From: Stieleria sp. JC731
Lineage (GTDB): Bacteria > Planctomycetota > Planctomycetia > Pirellulales > Pirellulaceae
DNA length: 64,000 nucleotides
Assembly: GCF_020966635.1 (NCBI RefSeq)
Contig: NZ_JAJKFQ010000026.1
Coordinates: 349,894 to 413,893 of the forward strand
Reading direction: 5' to 3'
The notes under the pieces are model-generated. The model had not been told where the DNA came from, searched no databases, and saw nothing but the letters and a program-made list of their open reading frames with translations. The position numbers and the translations under genes are program-made. Position 1 is the first letter of the stretch. Each line of letters starts with the position of its first letter. Shown here in pieces: positions 27,915-36,491 of this stretch.

Positions 27915-29060
27915 ATGACTCGACGCTGGAATTTTGATCGCTCACGGCGGATTATTGTTCTCCTCGGCTTCGCCACACTACTGCCTTCTGTTGCTCGGTC
28001 TCACGAAAAATCGCCCTCGAAAATTTCGTCGCAGACGAAACAAAAAGAGCTAGTCGACAAGGGCCTGCAATATCTCGCTGGCGAAGGGCAAGACGACAAC
28101 GGCATGTTTTCGTCTCGCGTTGGTCCTGGGGTTACTGCACTCGCGGTGACTGCGGCGCTGCGCAACGGTCGCGACCGAGATGACGCGTTGGTTGCAAGTG
28201 GCTTGAAGGCTTTAGAAAGTTTCGTCCATCCCGATGGCGGGATCTATGGCAACGGTCGTTTGAAAAACTACGAGACATGCGTCGCCATGGTCGCGTTTTC
28301 AGAAGCGAATAGCGACGGCAAGTACAACGACCTTTTGATGAAAGCGAAGGAGTTCGTCACGGGAGTTCAATACGGTAAAGCTGATCGTGACGCGTCCGAT
28401 CCATGGTACGGAGGCTCCAGCTACGGCGGCAGCGGACGCCCCGACCTATCGAACACGGGGTACTTGATCGAAGCGTTGCATAGCATGGAAACGAGTTCCA
28501 ACGATCCGGCGATCCAAGCAGCGCTCGCTTTCGTCTCTCGATCACAGAATTTGAATTCTAAGTTCAATGACACACAGTTCGCTGACAAAGTGGATGACGG
28601 CGGATTCTACTACGAGATACCGACTGAAAAAATTGATCCGAGCACTTCCGAAGAACGATACACCGCCAACGGTGGACTTCGCAGCTACGGATCGATGTCT
28701 TACACCGGCCTTAAGAGCATGATCTATGCAGGCCTGACCGACAAAGATCCTCGCGTGAAAGCCGCCGTTCAATGGGTTAGCGATCATTACGATGTGACCA
28801 GCAATCCGGGAATGGGTTCCGCCGGTCTGTACTACTACTATCACACGTTCGCCGCAGGATTAGATGCGGCGGGACTTTCCGAAGTCACAGATGCTGACGG
28901 TGTTAAACACGACTGGCGAGCTGATTTGGTCAACGAATTGGCTAAGCGACAAAACGACGATGGTAGCTGGAGCAATGAAAACCGTCGGTGGTTCGAAAAC
29001 GATAAGAACCTAGCAACAGCGTTTGCTCTGCTCGCACTCTCACACGCAAAGTCCGAGTAG
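27915..29060 (+). CDS. Exported squalene-cyclase/prenyltransferase-like alpha-toroid protein
   Basis: 381 residues with a signal peptide (core IVLLGFATLLPSVA, cleavage near residue 30). The body consists of repeats of the prenyltransferase/squalene-oxidase kind, e.g. LQYLAGEGQDDNGMFSSR, GLKALESFVHPDGGIYGN and LAKRQNDDGSWSNENRRW, which build an alpha/alpha barrel. There is no DXDD cyclase acid motif, so a classical terpene cyclase role is unlikely. Exported members are common in planctomycetes and unassigned; glycan or protein binding is a guess. Confidence 0.85.
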   Translation: MTRRWNFDRSRRIIVLLGFATLLPSVARSHEKSPSKISSQTKQKELVDKGLQYLAGEGQDDNGMFSSRVGPGVTALAVTAALRNGRDRDDALVASGLKALESFVHPDGGIYGNGRLKNYETCVAMVAFSEANSDGKYNDLLMKAKEFVTGVQYGKADRDASDPWYGGSSYGGSGRPDLSNTGYLIEALHSMETSSNDPAIQAALAFVSRSQNLNSKFNDTQFADKVDDGGFYYEIPTEKIDPSTSEERYTANGGLRSYGSMSYTGLKSMIYAGLTDKDPRVKAAVQWVSDHYDVTSNPGMGSAGLYYYYHTFAAGLDAAGLSEVTDADGVKHDWRADLVNELAKRQNDDGSWSNENRRWFENDKNLATAFALLALSHAKSE

Positions 29061-29075
29061 GCAGTTGAGGCTGGC

Positions 29076-29864
29076 ATGAATAGAGCAGCAAATCCTAAAC
29101 TTGAACGAACGCCGAGCAAGAATTGCTACGCAAGATTGCTCTGGTCAATCTCGTTTGGGATGTTGCTGCTTTTCATCGTCTGGTTGCTGGCAGATCCGTA
29201 TGCTGAACCAACGATCGTGATCGTTCGCAACGGAATAGGGGCGGCAAACGTCCACGCAACACTCGGGCAGTTGCTTATCGAAGTAGGCCGTTTACGCGTT
29301 TGGTGCATCGGAATCGCCGCGGGTCTACTTATTGCGTTGTCGTCGCTATGCACCACACTAGTGGTTGTCAGGCAACGCTATTCACTTCGGCAGTTGTTGA
29401 CTGGGACCGCGTTGATTGGAGCCTGGTGCGCGGCGATCGTCGGAGCACAGCAAATCACATGGACCGGAAAACGGTTTCGAGCCGCTTCTCGACTGAATTC
29501 TCTTGATCGACTTGCGGAATCCCTTGAAAGTGATTGGCCTAAATCGGACGGCGAAATCGAAGGCTTGGGACCCTTCAATGCCTATCCCGCGGTTCGCCCA
29601 TCCGTCCTTCTTTTGCTGACGCCCTATCCATTGCCCGGGACGCAGACCGTTGTCGCGGCGATCGAACGGTCTCCGAACGGGATTTTGCGATTCCAACTCG
29701 GCGGAGAGGACGGTGGTGATTGGATCGAGTGGCACGGAGGGGCGAGTCGTCCTCGCAGCTTTACCGGCGGGCTTCAAGAGGACTATCAGCTGCAACAATT
29801 TAGCCCCATTGCGCCGGATTGGTATTTGGTTCGCTACAGCGATCCCAGCCATCATCCAGGTTGA
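29076..29864 (+). CDS. Three-helix membrane protein of unknown function
   Basis: 262 residues, starting 15 bases after the toroid-protein stop and probably co-transcribed. Membrane helices are seen at about 21-39, 74-98 and 107-124. They are followed by a soluble C-terminal domain of about 135 residues containing ALRPSVLLLLTPYPLPG-like text and Trp/Gly-rich strands. I do not recognise a family. Possibly a partner of the exported protein upstream. Confidence 0.7.
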   Translation: MNRAANPKLERTPSKNCYARLLWSISFGMLLLFIVWLLADPYAEPTIVIVRNGIGAANVHATLGQLLIEVGRLRVWCIGIAAGLLIALSSLCTTLVVVRQRYSLRQLLTGTALIGAWCAAIVGAQQITWTGKRFRAASRLNSLDRLAESLESDWPKSDGEIEGLGPFNAYPAVRPSVLLLLTPYPLPGTQTVVAAIERSPNGILRFQLGGEDGGDWIEWHGGASRPRSFTGGLQEDYQLQQFSPIAPDWYLVRYSDPSHHPG

Positions 29865-29904
29865 CCCCTGCCGGAGGCGGATTAGTCTTTAGCTCTGGAT
29901 GATG
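29850..29904 (+). terminator. Long hairpin at the end of the membrane-protein gene
   Basis: CATCATCCAG (29850-29859) pairs perfectly with CTGGATGATG (29895-29904) around a 35-base loop. It overlaps the stop codon region. No T-run follows, so it may be an mRNA-end stabiliser. Confidence 0.4.
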
Positions 29905-29942
29905 CTAAGCAACCCGCCCAATCCTGTTGGTCAACCGCCCCG

Positions 29943-32099
29943 ATGAATGCACTACCGGATGGGATCCGAGCGTGTCGACTTTTCGAGAAGCTACCGGTTA
30001 GGCCGCTCCGTAGGCAACGCGAACGTGCTAACGCAGTGCTTCCTAAAACGGTGCGGCGAAAGCTGTGTGCCGAGAAGCTCGGATCACGAATACTACTCGC
30101 AGCCGATTTCCGGCATAACTTCTTTCAGCCCGAGGACGTCAACGACGACGGGAAGGTTTCGCCGAGCGACGCATTGGCAGTCATCAATGCGATGTCGGGT
30201 GTCCAGTTCTCCGCAAGCACGATGTACACGGACGTAGATAACAACGGCGAAGAATCCCCACTCGACGCCTTGATGGTCATCAATCGTTTGGCGCTCGATA
30301 GCGAATTGGCCACCGGCAACGATGCCAGCGATCTAATCGATCAAATGCCCAGCCTTGGATTCAGTTTTCGCACCTACGACGGCTCCGACAACAACGCCAC
30401 CAACCCTCTGTGGGGATCTGCCGGGACTGAGTTTAGACGAAACGTTGACGCCGCCTACGCGGACTCGATCGGATCACCAACCGGGACATCGAGACCAAGC
30501 CCGCGCGAGATCAGCAATACGCTGTCTGCCGAGTTCGAATCGGGCACGCCGAGCCGTCGGTCGCTTTCGCCTTTCGTTTATGTCTGGGGACAGTTTTTAG
30601 ATCACGACATAACTTTATCGGGTGAACCCGGACCAGAAGACTTTCACGAGTCGTTTGATATTAAGATTCCAACTGACGATGTTTGGTTCAACCCGATGGG
30701 CCGAACTGATGTCACGATGCCGTTTACGCGCAGTGCAGCAGCTCCAGGAAGCGGAACATCTTCAGAAAAACCAAGGCAGCAAATCAATGAGATCACCAGT
30801 TTCATTGATGGATCACAAATCTATGGCAGCAACAAAGCCGTCGCCGATTCACTTCGGGAGTTTGTCGGAGGCCGGCTACTGATTCGTGAAAACGGATTGT
30901 TGCCTGTCGACGAGATGAATCAAATTATGGCAGGCGATAAGCGTGCCGCAGAAAACATCGGTTTGACGGCGATGCACACACTGTTTGTTCGCGAACACAA
31001 CCGCATTGCAAAGCAGTTGGCCGAAGAAAACCCTAGCCTTGATGACGAAGAACTCTATCAATGTGCTCGGGCTATCGTGACGGCGGAGCTGCAATCGATT
31101 ACGTACAACGAATTTCTCCCCGCATTGTTGGGGACTCGTGGGATCAAGCCCTACTTGGGCTACTCGCCGGAAGTCGATCCGACGATTACAAATGAATTCG
31201 CAACCGCGGCGTTTCGGTTTGGACATAGTGCAATCAATCGGCAGATACGGTTTATCGGCAACGATGGACACTCCACTGCGGAAGCGGTTTCGCTGACCGA
31301 TGCGTTTTTCAATCCGTCCATTCTTGATGAAGCCGGTATCGACGAAATCTTGAAGTTCGATGCGTCAACCGTGTCGATGGAAATTGACCTGGAAGTGATC
31401 GATCCCCTTCGCAATTTCCTTTTCGGACCACCTGGTGCAGGCGGTCTCGATTTGGTCTCGCTAAACATTCAGCGCGGGCGTGATCATGGGATTGCCGACT
31501 ACAACCAGCTTCGAGTGGCCTATGGATTACCTGCCGTCACGGGCTTCGCAGAGATAACCTCGGACGTAGAACTGCAAGTGAAGTTAGAGAGCTTGTACCA
31601 CAGCGTCGATGATATCGATGCATGGGTGGGGATCATGGCTGAAGACCATCGGTACGGAGCTTCCGTTGGCGAACTAGCAAGCCGGATCATCGCCGATCAG
31701 TTTCGGCGTCTTCGTGAAGGCGACCGAAGTTACTACGAAAACGTCTTCTCGCGTTCTGATATCAGGATGATCGAACGCACCACGTTGGCAGACATTATCG
31801 AACGAAATACCGATGTCACCGGTCTACAAACAAACGTCTTTTTCTTTCGCAGTGAGCTGAGCGGCACTGTCAGTTCGCAATCTGATAGCCTACGAGAAGG
31901 CCTCCAGGTCATACTGCTGGATTCTCAAGGTGAGTTCATTGCCGATGTTCAAACAGACGCCAGCGGCGTCTACCGTTTCGATAGCTTTCCGAGTACCGGC
32001 AGCTACAAAGTCATCCTATCGGCAACCGACACGGCACACGAAGTAAATATCAGCACTGGCAATTTGCGATTTCAGGGACTCGATTTCGAAATCGCCTAG
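29943..32099 (+). CDS. Secreted animal-type haem peroxidase with dockerin-like and SD-repeat-like modules
   Basis: 718 residues. The N terminus has the planctomycete leader pattern ending in LGSRILLAAD (46-55). Two dockerin-like calcium loops follow (DVNDDGKVSPSDALAVIN, 65-82; DVDNNGEESPLDALMVIN, 97-114). The peroxidase domain (about 140-610) has the distal His221 (FLDHDITLS), catalytic Arg349 (LFVREHNR), proximal His427 (FRFGHSAINRQ) and NIQRGRDHGIADYN. A beta-sandwich (about 635-718) of the SdrD/CNA-B kind closes the protein. Peroxidases of the myeloperoxidase-cyclooxygenase superfamily oxidise halides or organics with H2O2. Secretion and surface anchoring are inferred. Confidence 0.93.
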   Translation: MNALPDGIRACRLFEKLPVRPLRRQRERANAVLPKTVRRKLCAEKLGSRILLAADFRHNFFQPEDVNDDGKVSPSDALAVINAMSGVQFSASTMYTDVDNNGEESPLDALMVINRLALDSELATGNDASDLIDQMPSLGFSFRTYDGSDNNATNPLWGSAGTEFRRNVDAAYADSIGSPTGTSRPSPREISNTLSAEFESGTPSRRSLSPFVYVWGQFLDHDITLSGEPGPEDFHESFDIKIPTDDVWFNPMGRTDVTMPFTRSAAAPGSGTSSEKPRQQINEITSFIDGSQIYGSNKAVADSLREFVGGRLLIRENGLLPVDEMNQIMAGDKRAAENIGLTAMHTLFVREHNRIAKQLAEENPSLDDEELYQCARAIVTAELQSITYNEFLPALLGTRGIKPYLGYSPEVDPTITNEFATAAFRFGHSAINRQIRFIGNDGHSTAEAVSLTDAFFNPSILDEAGIDEILKFDASTVSMEIDLEVIDPLRNFLFGPPGAGGLDLVSLNIQRGRDHGIADYNQLRVAYGLPAVTGFAEITSDVELQVKLESLYHSVDDIDAWVGIMAEDHRYGASVGELASRIIADQFRRLREGDRSYYENVFSRSDIRMIERTTLADIIERNTDVTGLQTNVFFFRSELSGTVSSQSDSLREGLQVILLDSQGEFIADVQTDASGVYRFDSFPSTGSYKVILSATDTAHEVNISTGNLRFQGLDFEIA

Positions 32100-32288
32100 C
32101 AGCCTCTTCAATTTCAATCGTTGCCTCTCGATCCGTGACGGTATCGATCTGGCCTGCCATTTGATTGTCGATGACGATCCCCGTGTGGGCTCCTTTGATC
32201 TGCAATACAATGGAGTCGTGGCGGACGGGGCTCTGATCGGGGCACCGTTGTTCGCCGGGTAGGTCAATTTCTCGATCGGTGTAATCGA

Positions 32289-34031
32289 ATGGCTGACGAG
32301 AACCAATCGACGAACGTGGGCTCTCCGACGAAAAAACTCGTGTCCCGTCTGATGGGACTGGAGACTGAGTATGCGACCTTAATCGCTAACCGGGCGGAAT
32401 TGTCCAGCGTGGATCTTCCTGCAAGCGAAAGAGTTTTTTCTTTAATTTGCGAGGCGATTCGCGAGGACCAACCGACTGTTCGCGGCTATTTCGATGAGTC
32501 GCAGATTTTTTTGGCAAGCGGCGGTGCTGTTACCTTTGAATCACACCCCTCCCTGCATGCGATTCCCGGTGGTCTAGTCGAAATCGCAACCCCGGAGGTC
32601 ACCAGCCCAGATGAGTTGCTTGCCTGTCAAAGATCGATTGATCAACTTGTCGCCGACGCCGCTTGCAAAGCCAAAACGCGCTTCGATATCCGTATCTTAA
32701 AGAACAGCTCCGACGCACTCGGGCATATCTACGGATGCCAGGAGAATTATGAAACGGTCGTTGCGGACGGGTTGTTCTTGGGGCTTTACCGAATAAGCAT
32801 TGCGATACTTTGGGCGGCACAAGTTTTGAGCCTCGTGCTGACCCTTCCAGTTATCGCCCTGACAGTTTCATTGGTGTTCTTGATCCGCGTGCGCCAGCGT
32901 CAGTTTGGGGCAACCGCACCGACTTCCGAAGATGCGGTGGAACAAATCCAGTCACCACAGTCGGCTGGTGAACTTTTCGAAACGCTACCCGAGTGGGTTA
33001 AAAAAAGCCTGACAAAACTGCTTCGGCTGATCCATTGGCCGACGGTGATTATGCTCCGGGTCGTCGGGCGGCATATCGCATTTCGCAAGCAACGCCGCTT
33101 TCTAACTCCGCTGCTCGTGTCGCGTGTGGCTCTCTGCGGAACAGGAGATTTAGACCATGACGGACGATTCAGACTGAGTGCCAAAGCGATGGCGATTGAC
33201 TCAATTGCCGATATGGGAAGCTACGACGGAGAACGTCCGATCTACGTTTACGGGCATTGGCTGGGGCAATTCTGCGCCCGATCGTTTTTGTCGCTTCGGT
33301 CAACAGCAGCGATGTTCAAGCGACGGCAACGTTTGCAAATCGGTCTTTCCGATTCGAATCTTTCAGAGCTTGCCGAATATGTCAAAGTCGGCCAGGTTTC
33401 TTTAGTCTTGGACATGATCGAAGCCGGACAAACTGACGGGTTGCTGCAGATGCCACGAGTTGTCGATTCATTGCACCAGATTACAAAGGACTGGCATTTG
33501 ATCCGACGTGTACCGACCAATCGAGGCGCGATGAATGCTCTGGAAATGCAGCGTTCCTATCTGAAGGCTGCAAAGCATTTCGTGGAAAGTCATCCGGAAA
33601 GCGAACGCGGCGAAGCGAAACTGGTTTTGGAGCGTTGGGGCGACTTGATGGAAGCAGTGATGGCGTTCCGACGGGATGCACGAAATGTGACACCATCGCT
33701 TGGGCGAGTCGATTGGCTGTCGAAACGTTGGATGATCGATCAGCTGGGACCGAGTGCTCAATGGATAGCGAAAAAGAAAGCTGACTTGCGATATCACGAG
33801 CTATCCGCAGAGGGCTACTATCAAAAGCTCGCTGCGGCAAACCCTTCGTTGGAACTGATTCCGGCAGAAAGGATCGAACAGCGACGACGGACTCCACCGG
33901 CAAACTCGCCTGCAACGAAGCGTGGATGGCTGATCCGCGAATTCGGTTCGGGCGAAGACAGCATCGCTGCAGAGTGGGGATATGCAATGCTGGGTGAGGG
34001 GCGCGATCGAAAACGTATCGACTTTAAATAG
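32289..34031 (+). CDS. Pup-ligase/Dop (PafA2) family protein with membrane insertion
   Basis: 580 residues. Markers of the PafA/Dop carboxylate-amine ligase family: RLMGLETEY (20-28, ATP/Mg glutamates), ESHP and ATPE around 84-103, KNSSDALGHIYGCQENY (138-154), LLVSRVALCGTGDLD (about 285) and, late, RVDWLSKRWMID and DLRYHELSAEGYYQKL. The family attaches or removes the small modifier Pup. Oddly, about 120 residues with one or two membrane helices (163-200 clear, about 245-270 possible) split the catalytic core after the QENY motif, where normal members continue directly. No pup, proteasome or Mpa/ARC gene is in the window. Substrate unknown. Confidence 0.8.
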   Translation: MADENQSTNVGSPTKKLVSRLMGLETEYATLIANRAELSSVDLPASERVFSLICEAIREDQPTVRGYFDESQIFLASGGAVTFESHPSLHAIPGGLVEIATPEVTSPDELLACQRSIDQLVADAACKAKTRFDIRILKNSSDALGHIYGCQENYETVVADGLFLGLYRISIAILWAAQVLSLVLTLPVIALTVSLVFLIRVRQRQFGATAPTSEDAVEQIQSPQSAGELFETLPEWVKKSLTKLLRLIHWPTVIMLRVVGRHIAFRKQRRFLTPLLVSRVALCGTGDLDHDGRFRLSAKAMAIDSIADMGSYDGERPIYVYGHWLGQFCARSFLSLRSTAAMFKRRQRLQIGLSDSNLSELAEYVKVGQVSLVLDMIEAGQTDGLLQMPRVVDSLHQITKDWHLIRRVPTNRGAMNALEMQRSYLKAAKHFVESHPESERGEAKLVLERWGDLMEAVMAFRRDARNVTPSLGRVDWLSKRWMIDQLGPSAQWIAKKKADLRYHELSAEGYYQKLAAANPSLELIPAERIEQRRRTPPANSPATKRGWLIREFGSGEDSIAAEWGYAMLGEGRDRKRIDFK

Positions 34032-34811
34032 TCTTGTTCGATGCGTCTGGTTTGGATTCAGACCCTCACGAACGCCTTGAATGTTCTGTTGCACTCGCCG
34101 CCACAAAGCTTCATTCAGGGCGCCTGATTAAGGATCTCAAAATCATGCGTGTGCCTATCTTTTGGGCACATCCTTGTGCTGTAGGGAGTGCCCCCACAAG
34201 TTCTCGGCAATGGTAGCTAGCAGCGCATTTGCTAGTTCGAAGGTTGACTCGAACCACTCTGGTTTTTCTGTCTGAACATCGTCCCAAATTCGCGCTTCTT
34301 AATGCCCCAAAGGGCATCTGAGCAAAGAGCGAATGTCGAAAGCTCATTTGTGCATGACGGCTGCCCGTCTCGCAGATGCTTGCAAACCCTTAACGGGGGT
34401 TAACCCCACTTTGCTCTGCGGCGAATGGAGCGGGTGAACCGCCTTTAATTAACCGTTGAAAGTCCGGTATCTTGTTCGCGTTTCACAGACGATAAGCAAG
34501 CCTATCGAGCGGACGATTTGAAGAGGGGCGTTATTTACGCGAAAAACAGACGTTCGATGGGATTTGCACAGTTTGCATGCGTTCACGCATCGACGTTGGG
34601 CAGAATTCAATCAATGCGATGTGAAGACACGATAACGAAGTGAATCCCTCAGAAGCCTTATGGTGCGAGATTTCACCGAAGCGATTCTTGAGGTGCGATC
34701 AAAAAGCCTGGCGACACATTGCCAATGCAACTTGTTTTCACTGGCACGTCATTCGCGATTGGCCCGTTCGAACAACAACCCCATTTGAATTTCGATTTTT
34801 AGGAGTTAACC
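34032..34811. other. 780-base gap with three small hairpins
   Basis: No convincing gene. Near its left end are three short perfect hairpins: 34150-34170 (TGTGCC/GGCACA), 34173-34200 (CTTGTG/CACAAG) and 34302-34317 (ATGCCC/GGGCAT). They could be the 3' end of the upstream gene or a small RNA. The right part should hold the promoter and leader of the 60-residue membrane protein; a 110-codon frame at 34640 overlaps it out of frame and is not accepted. Confidence 0.4.
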
Positions 34812-34994
34812 ATGCTTGGAGCAACTTTCATCTTCTTTGCGATTGCGTCCATTACTGGAATCATGGGCCTGACCGCCGTGTCGATGGTTGCGACGATTGT
34901 TGCCAACGTTTTGCTCGCTGTTTTCCTCATGCAGTTCGCGACCGAACGTCTAGTCGATCGCTTCAAACCTGAAGCGAAACACTCGGACCGTTAA
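34812..34994 (+). CDS. Small DUF1328-like membrane protein
   Basis: 60 residues with an excellent AGGAG seven bases before the ATG. Two membrane helices fill residues 3-45 (ATFIFFAIASITGIMGL and VATIVANVLLAVFLMQFA), with a charged tail. The length and two-helix Gly/Ala pattern resemble the DUF1328/YtjA family of tiny membrane proteins, often stress-induced. Resemblance is by eye only. It stands alone between two convergent or distant genes. Confidence 0.75.
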   Translation: MLGATFIFFAIASITGIMGLTAVSMVATIVANVLLAVFLMQFATERLVDRFKPEAKHSDR

Positions 34995-35080
34995 GCACCA
35001 ATCGAATCAGCGATCCGAATTAGTCAAACAACAGATTTCGAGATCGCTTCGTGGTTCCGTGTCGGTCCTACCTAGAGGAT

Positions 35081-36325
35081 TCAGTGCCCAAGCAGGCGAC
35101 TGTTTTCATCAATCCAAGTCTCTAACGATCGATAGACTTGGTTGAAAGATTCAACGGTGATCCGTCTGTCGACGGCCCCCTGTTGCTGATGCGATGACGG
35201 TAACGTGATCCGGATCGAAGGACCCGACGGCGGTTGGGGCTCGATACGAATTCGACCACCAAGGTGGTGTGCTATTAAGAACGAACTGAGCAAGTCCATG
35301 TCCATCCCGATCGGCCATTGTCGAATCGGCGCGATGGCGGAGAAGAAAGAGGCAAGTTGGTCGCTGTCGAGTGACCGGAACATTCCTTTGACTTCTACAC
35401 AGACGTCGGATTCACGCTTTGAAATGCTGATCGTCAGCTTTGTAGGCTGCTCTTGAACATCGGCCAATCGCCGAATCAGCAGCTCGACCAATTTTCTTAG
35501 CATGCCACTGTCGGAATCGATTTCGATCGGTTCGTTCGCAACCACAACAAGATCCAAATCATCGTCAAGCATCTCGCGGGCGCTTCGTTCAGCCACGCTT
35601 TTGGCTAGGGCAACCAAGTCGACGGTGGACCTGCCATTTGAAGTGTTTTCGATCGTCTCGGAAAGCAATTGGTCGATCGTTGTCACCATCTGTAAAGCTT
35701 CTTTCTTTGCAACGGCAGCTACGTTCAGTTCAGCCAGATCATCCATTTGAACTTTCAGTCGATGTTCGATCGGCGATTGCTGCATATAGCTTTCCAGCGC
35801 GCCCCAGCAATCGTGTAGTTGATGACCAAATGCTGCAATCGCAGTGGCCAGCCCTCGAACACGATCCATCACGATCAGGCGGTGAAATACGCTCAGCTTT
35901 TCATCGAGAAGTCTCTCTCGCTGAACCATCAACTCGTGGAACTCAACGGCTCGTTTCAAGGTTCCAACCATCTCGCCTTCGTCGATTGGCTTCGTCAGGT
36001 AGCGGAACGCGCCACCTTCATTGACCGCTTCGACGGCGTAGTCGAGTTGCGTGTACGCTGTGACAAGGATTCGCACGATATGTGGGTACCGATGCCGAAC
36101 ACGTTCCATCAAGTCGACGCCGCTGACCTCGCCCATGCGCTGATCAGTCACAAGGACTGCAATTCGATTCGCATTCTGCTGGATGTAGTCCCAACCTGCC
36201 TCGCCATTGGCTGCAGTCGCGATAGGAAAGTCATCTCCGAAAAGCTGCTCAAAGTATTTCAGTGCAGTCGTTTCATCATCGACATATAGGACGACTTTGT
36301 CTTCGTTCGGCGACGGGCGATTCAT
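35081..36325 (-). CDS. Response regulator with C-terminal degenerate histidine-kinase domain (PhcR-like)
   Basis: 414 residues. Receiver domain 9-125: acidic pair Asp16-Asp17, phospho-acceptor Asp61 (LVTDQRMGEVSGVD), Thr89, Lys112 (YLTKP). A coiled linker leads to a DHp-like region with His168 (FGHQLHD, in place of HEIRN) and an HATPase-like fold. The N-box Asn is not where expected (ELLIRRLAD) and no clear GxGxG lid is seen, so catalysis is doubtful. Receiver followed by kinase domain is the architecture of PhcR of Ralstonia. Last gene of the four-gene unit, 166 bases after the sensor kinase. Confidence 0.85.
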   Translation of the reverse strand: MNRPSPNEDKVVLYVDDETTALKYFEQLFGDDFPIATAANGEAGWDYIQQNANRIAVLVTDQRMGEVSGVDLMERVRHRYPHIVRILVTAYTQLDYAVEAVNEGGAFRYLTKPIDEGEMVGTLKRAVEFHELMVQRERLLDEKLSVFHRLIVMDRVRGLATAIAAFGHQLHDCWGALESYMQQSPIEHRLKVQMDDLAELNVAAVAKKEALQMVTTIDQLLSETIENTSNGRSTVDLVALAKSVAERSAREMLDDDLDLVVVANEPIEIDSDSGMLRKLVELLIRRLADVQEQPTKLTISISKRESDVCVEVKGMFRSLDSDQLASFFSAIAPIRQWPIGMDMDLLSSFLIAHHLGGRIRIEPQPPSGPSIRITLPSSHQQQGAVDRRITVESFNQVYRSLETWIDENSRLLGH

Positions 36326-36491
36326 AACGTGTTGCGAATTGACGAAGTGTAAATGAAAAGCGGAAACCGAAAGTGTATTCGGATTCCTTCAAGGGCGTTA
36401 CCGTGTTATGGAAGCCAAGTCAAAATGCCCTGACCTACCAACAGAATATTGACCTCGCATCCAATCTAGCGCGGTCGCGTATGGCGGATAC

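Noticed and set aside
32100-32288. Open frames on both strands in the gap before the PafA-like gene, one reading like IVDDDPRVGSFDLQYNG and one like DSIVLQIKGAHTGIVIDNQ
   Set aside because: Neither has a start codon or context; they are complements of each other. I also checked this gap for a Pup-like short gene and saw none with a GGE/GGQ end.
34230-34260. tRNA-like GGTTGACTCGAACC segment
   Set aside because: It is a simple short palindrome; no acceptor stem or anticodon arm can be folded around it.
34640-34972. 110-codon plus-strand frame
   Set aside because: Overlaps the 60-residue membrane protein out of frame; the latter has a perfect Shine-Dalgarno and clear membrane helices.
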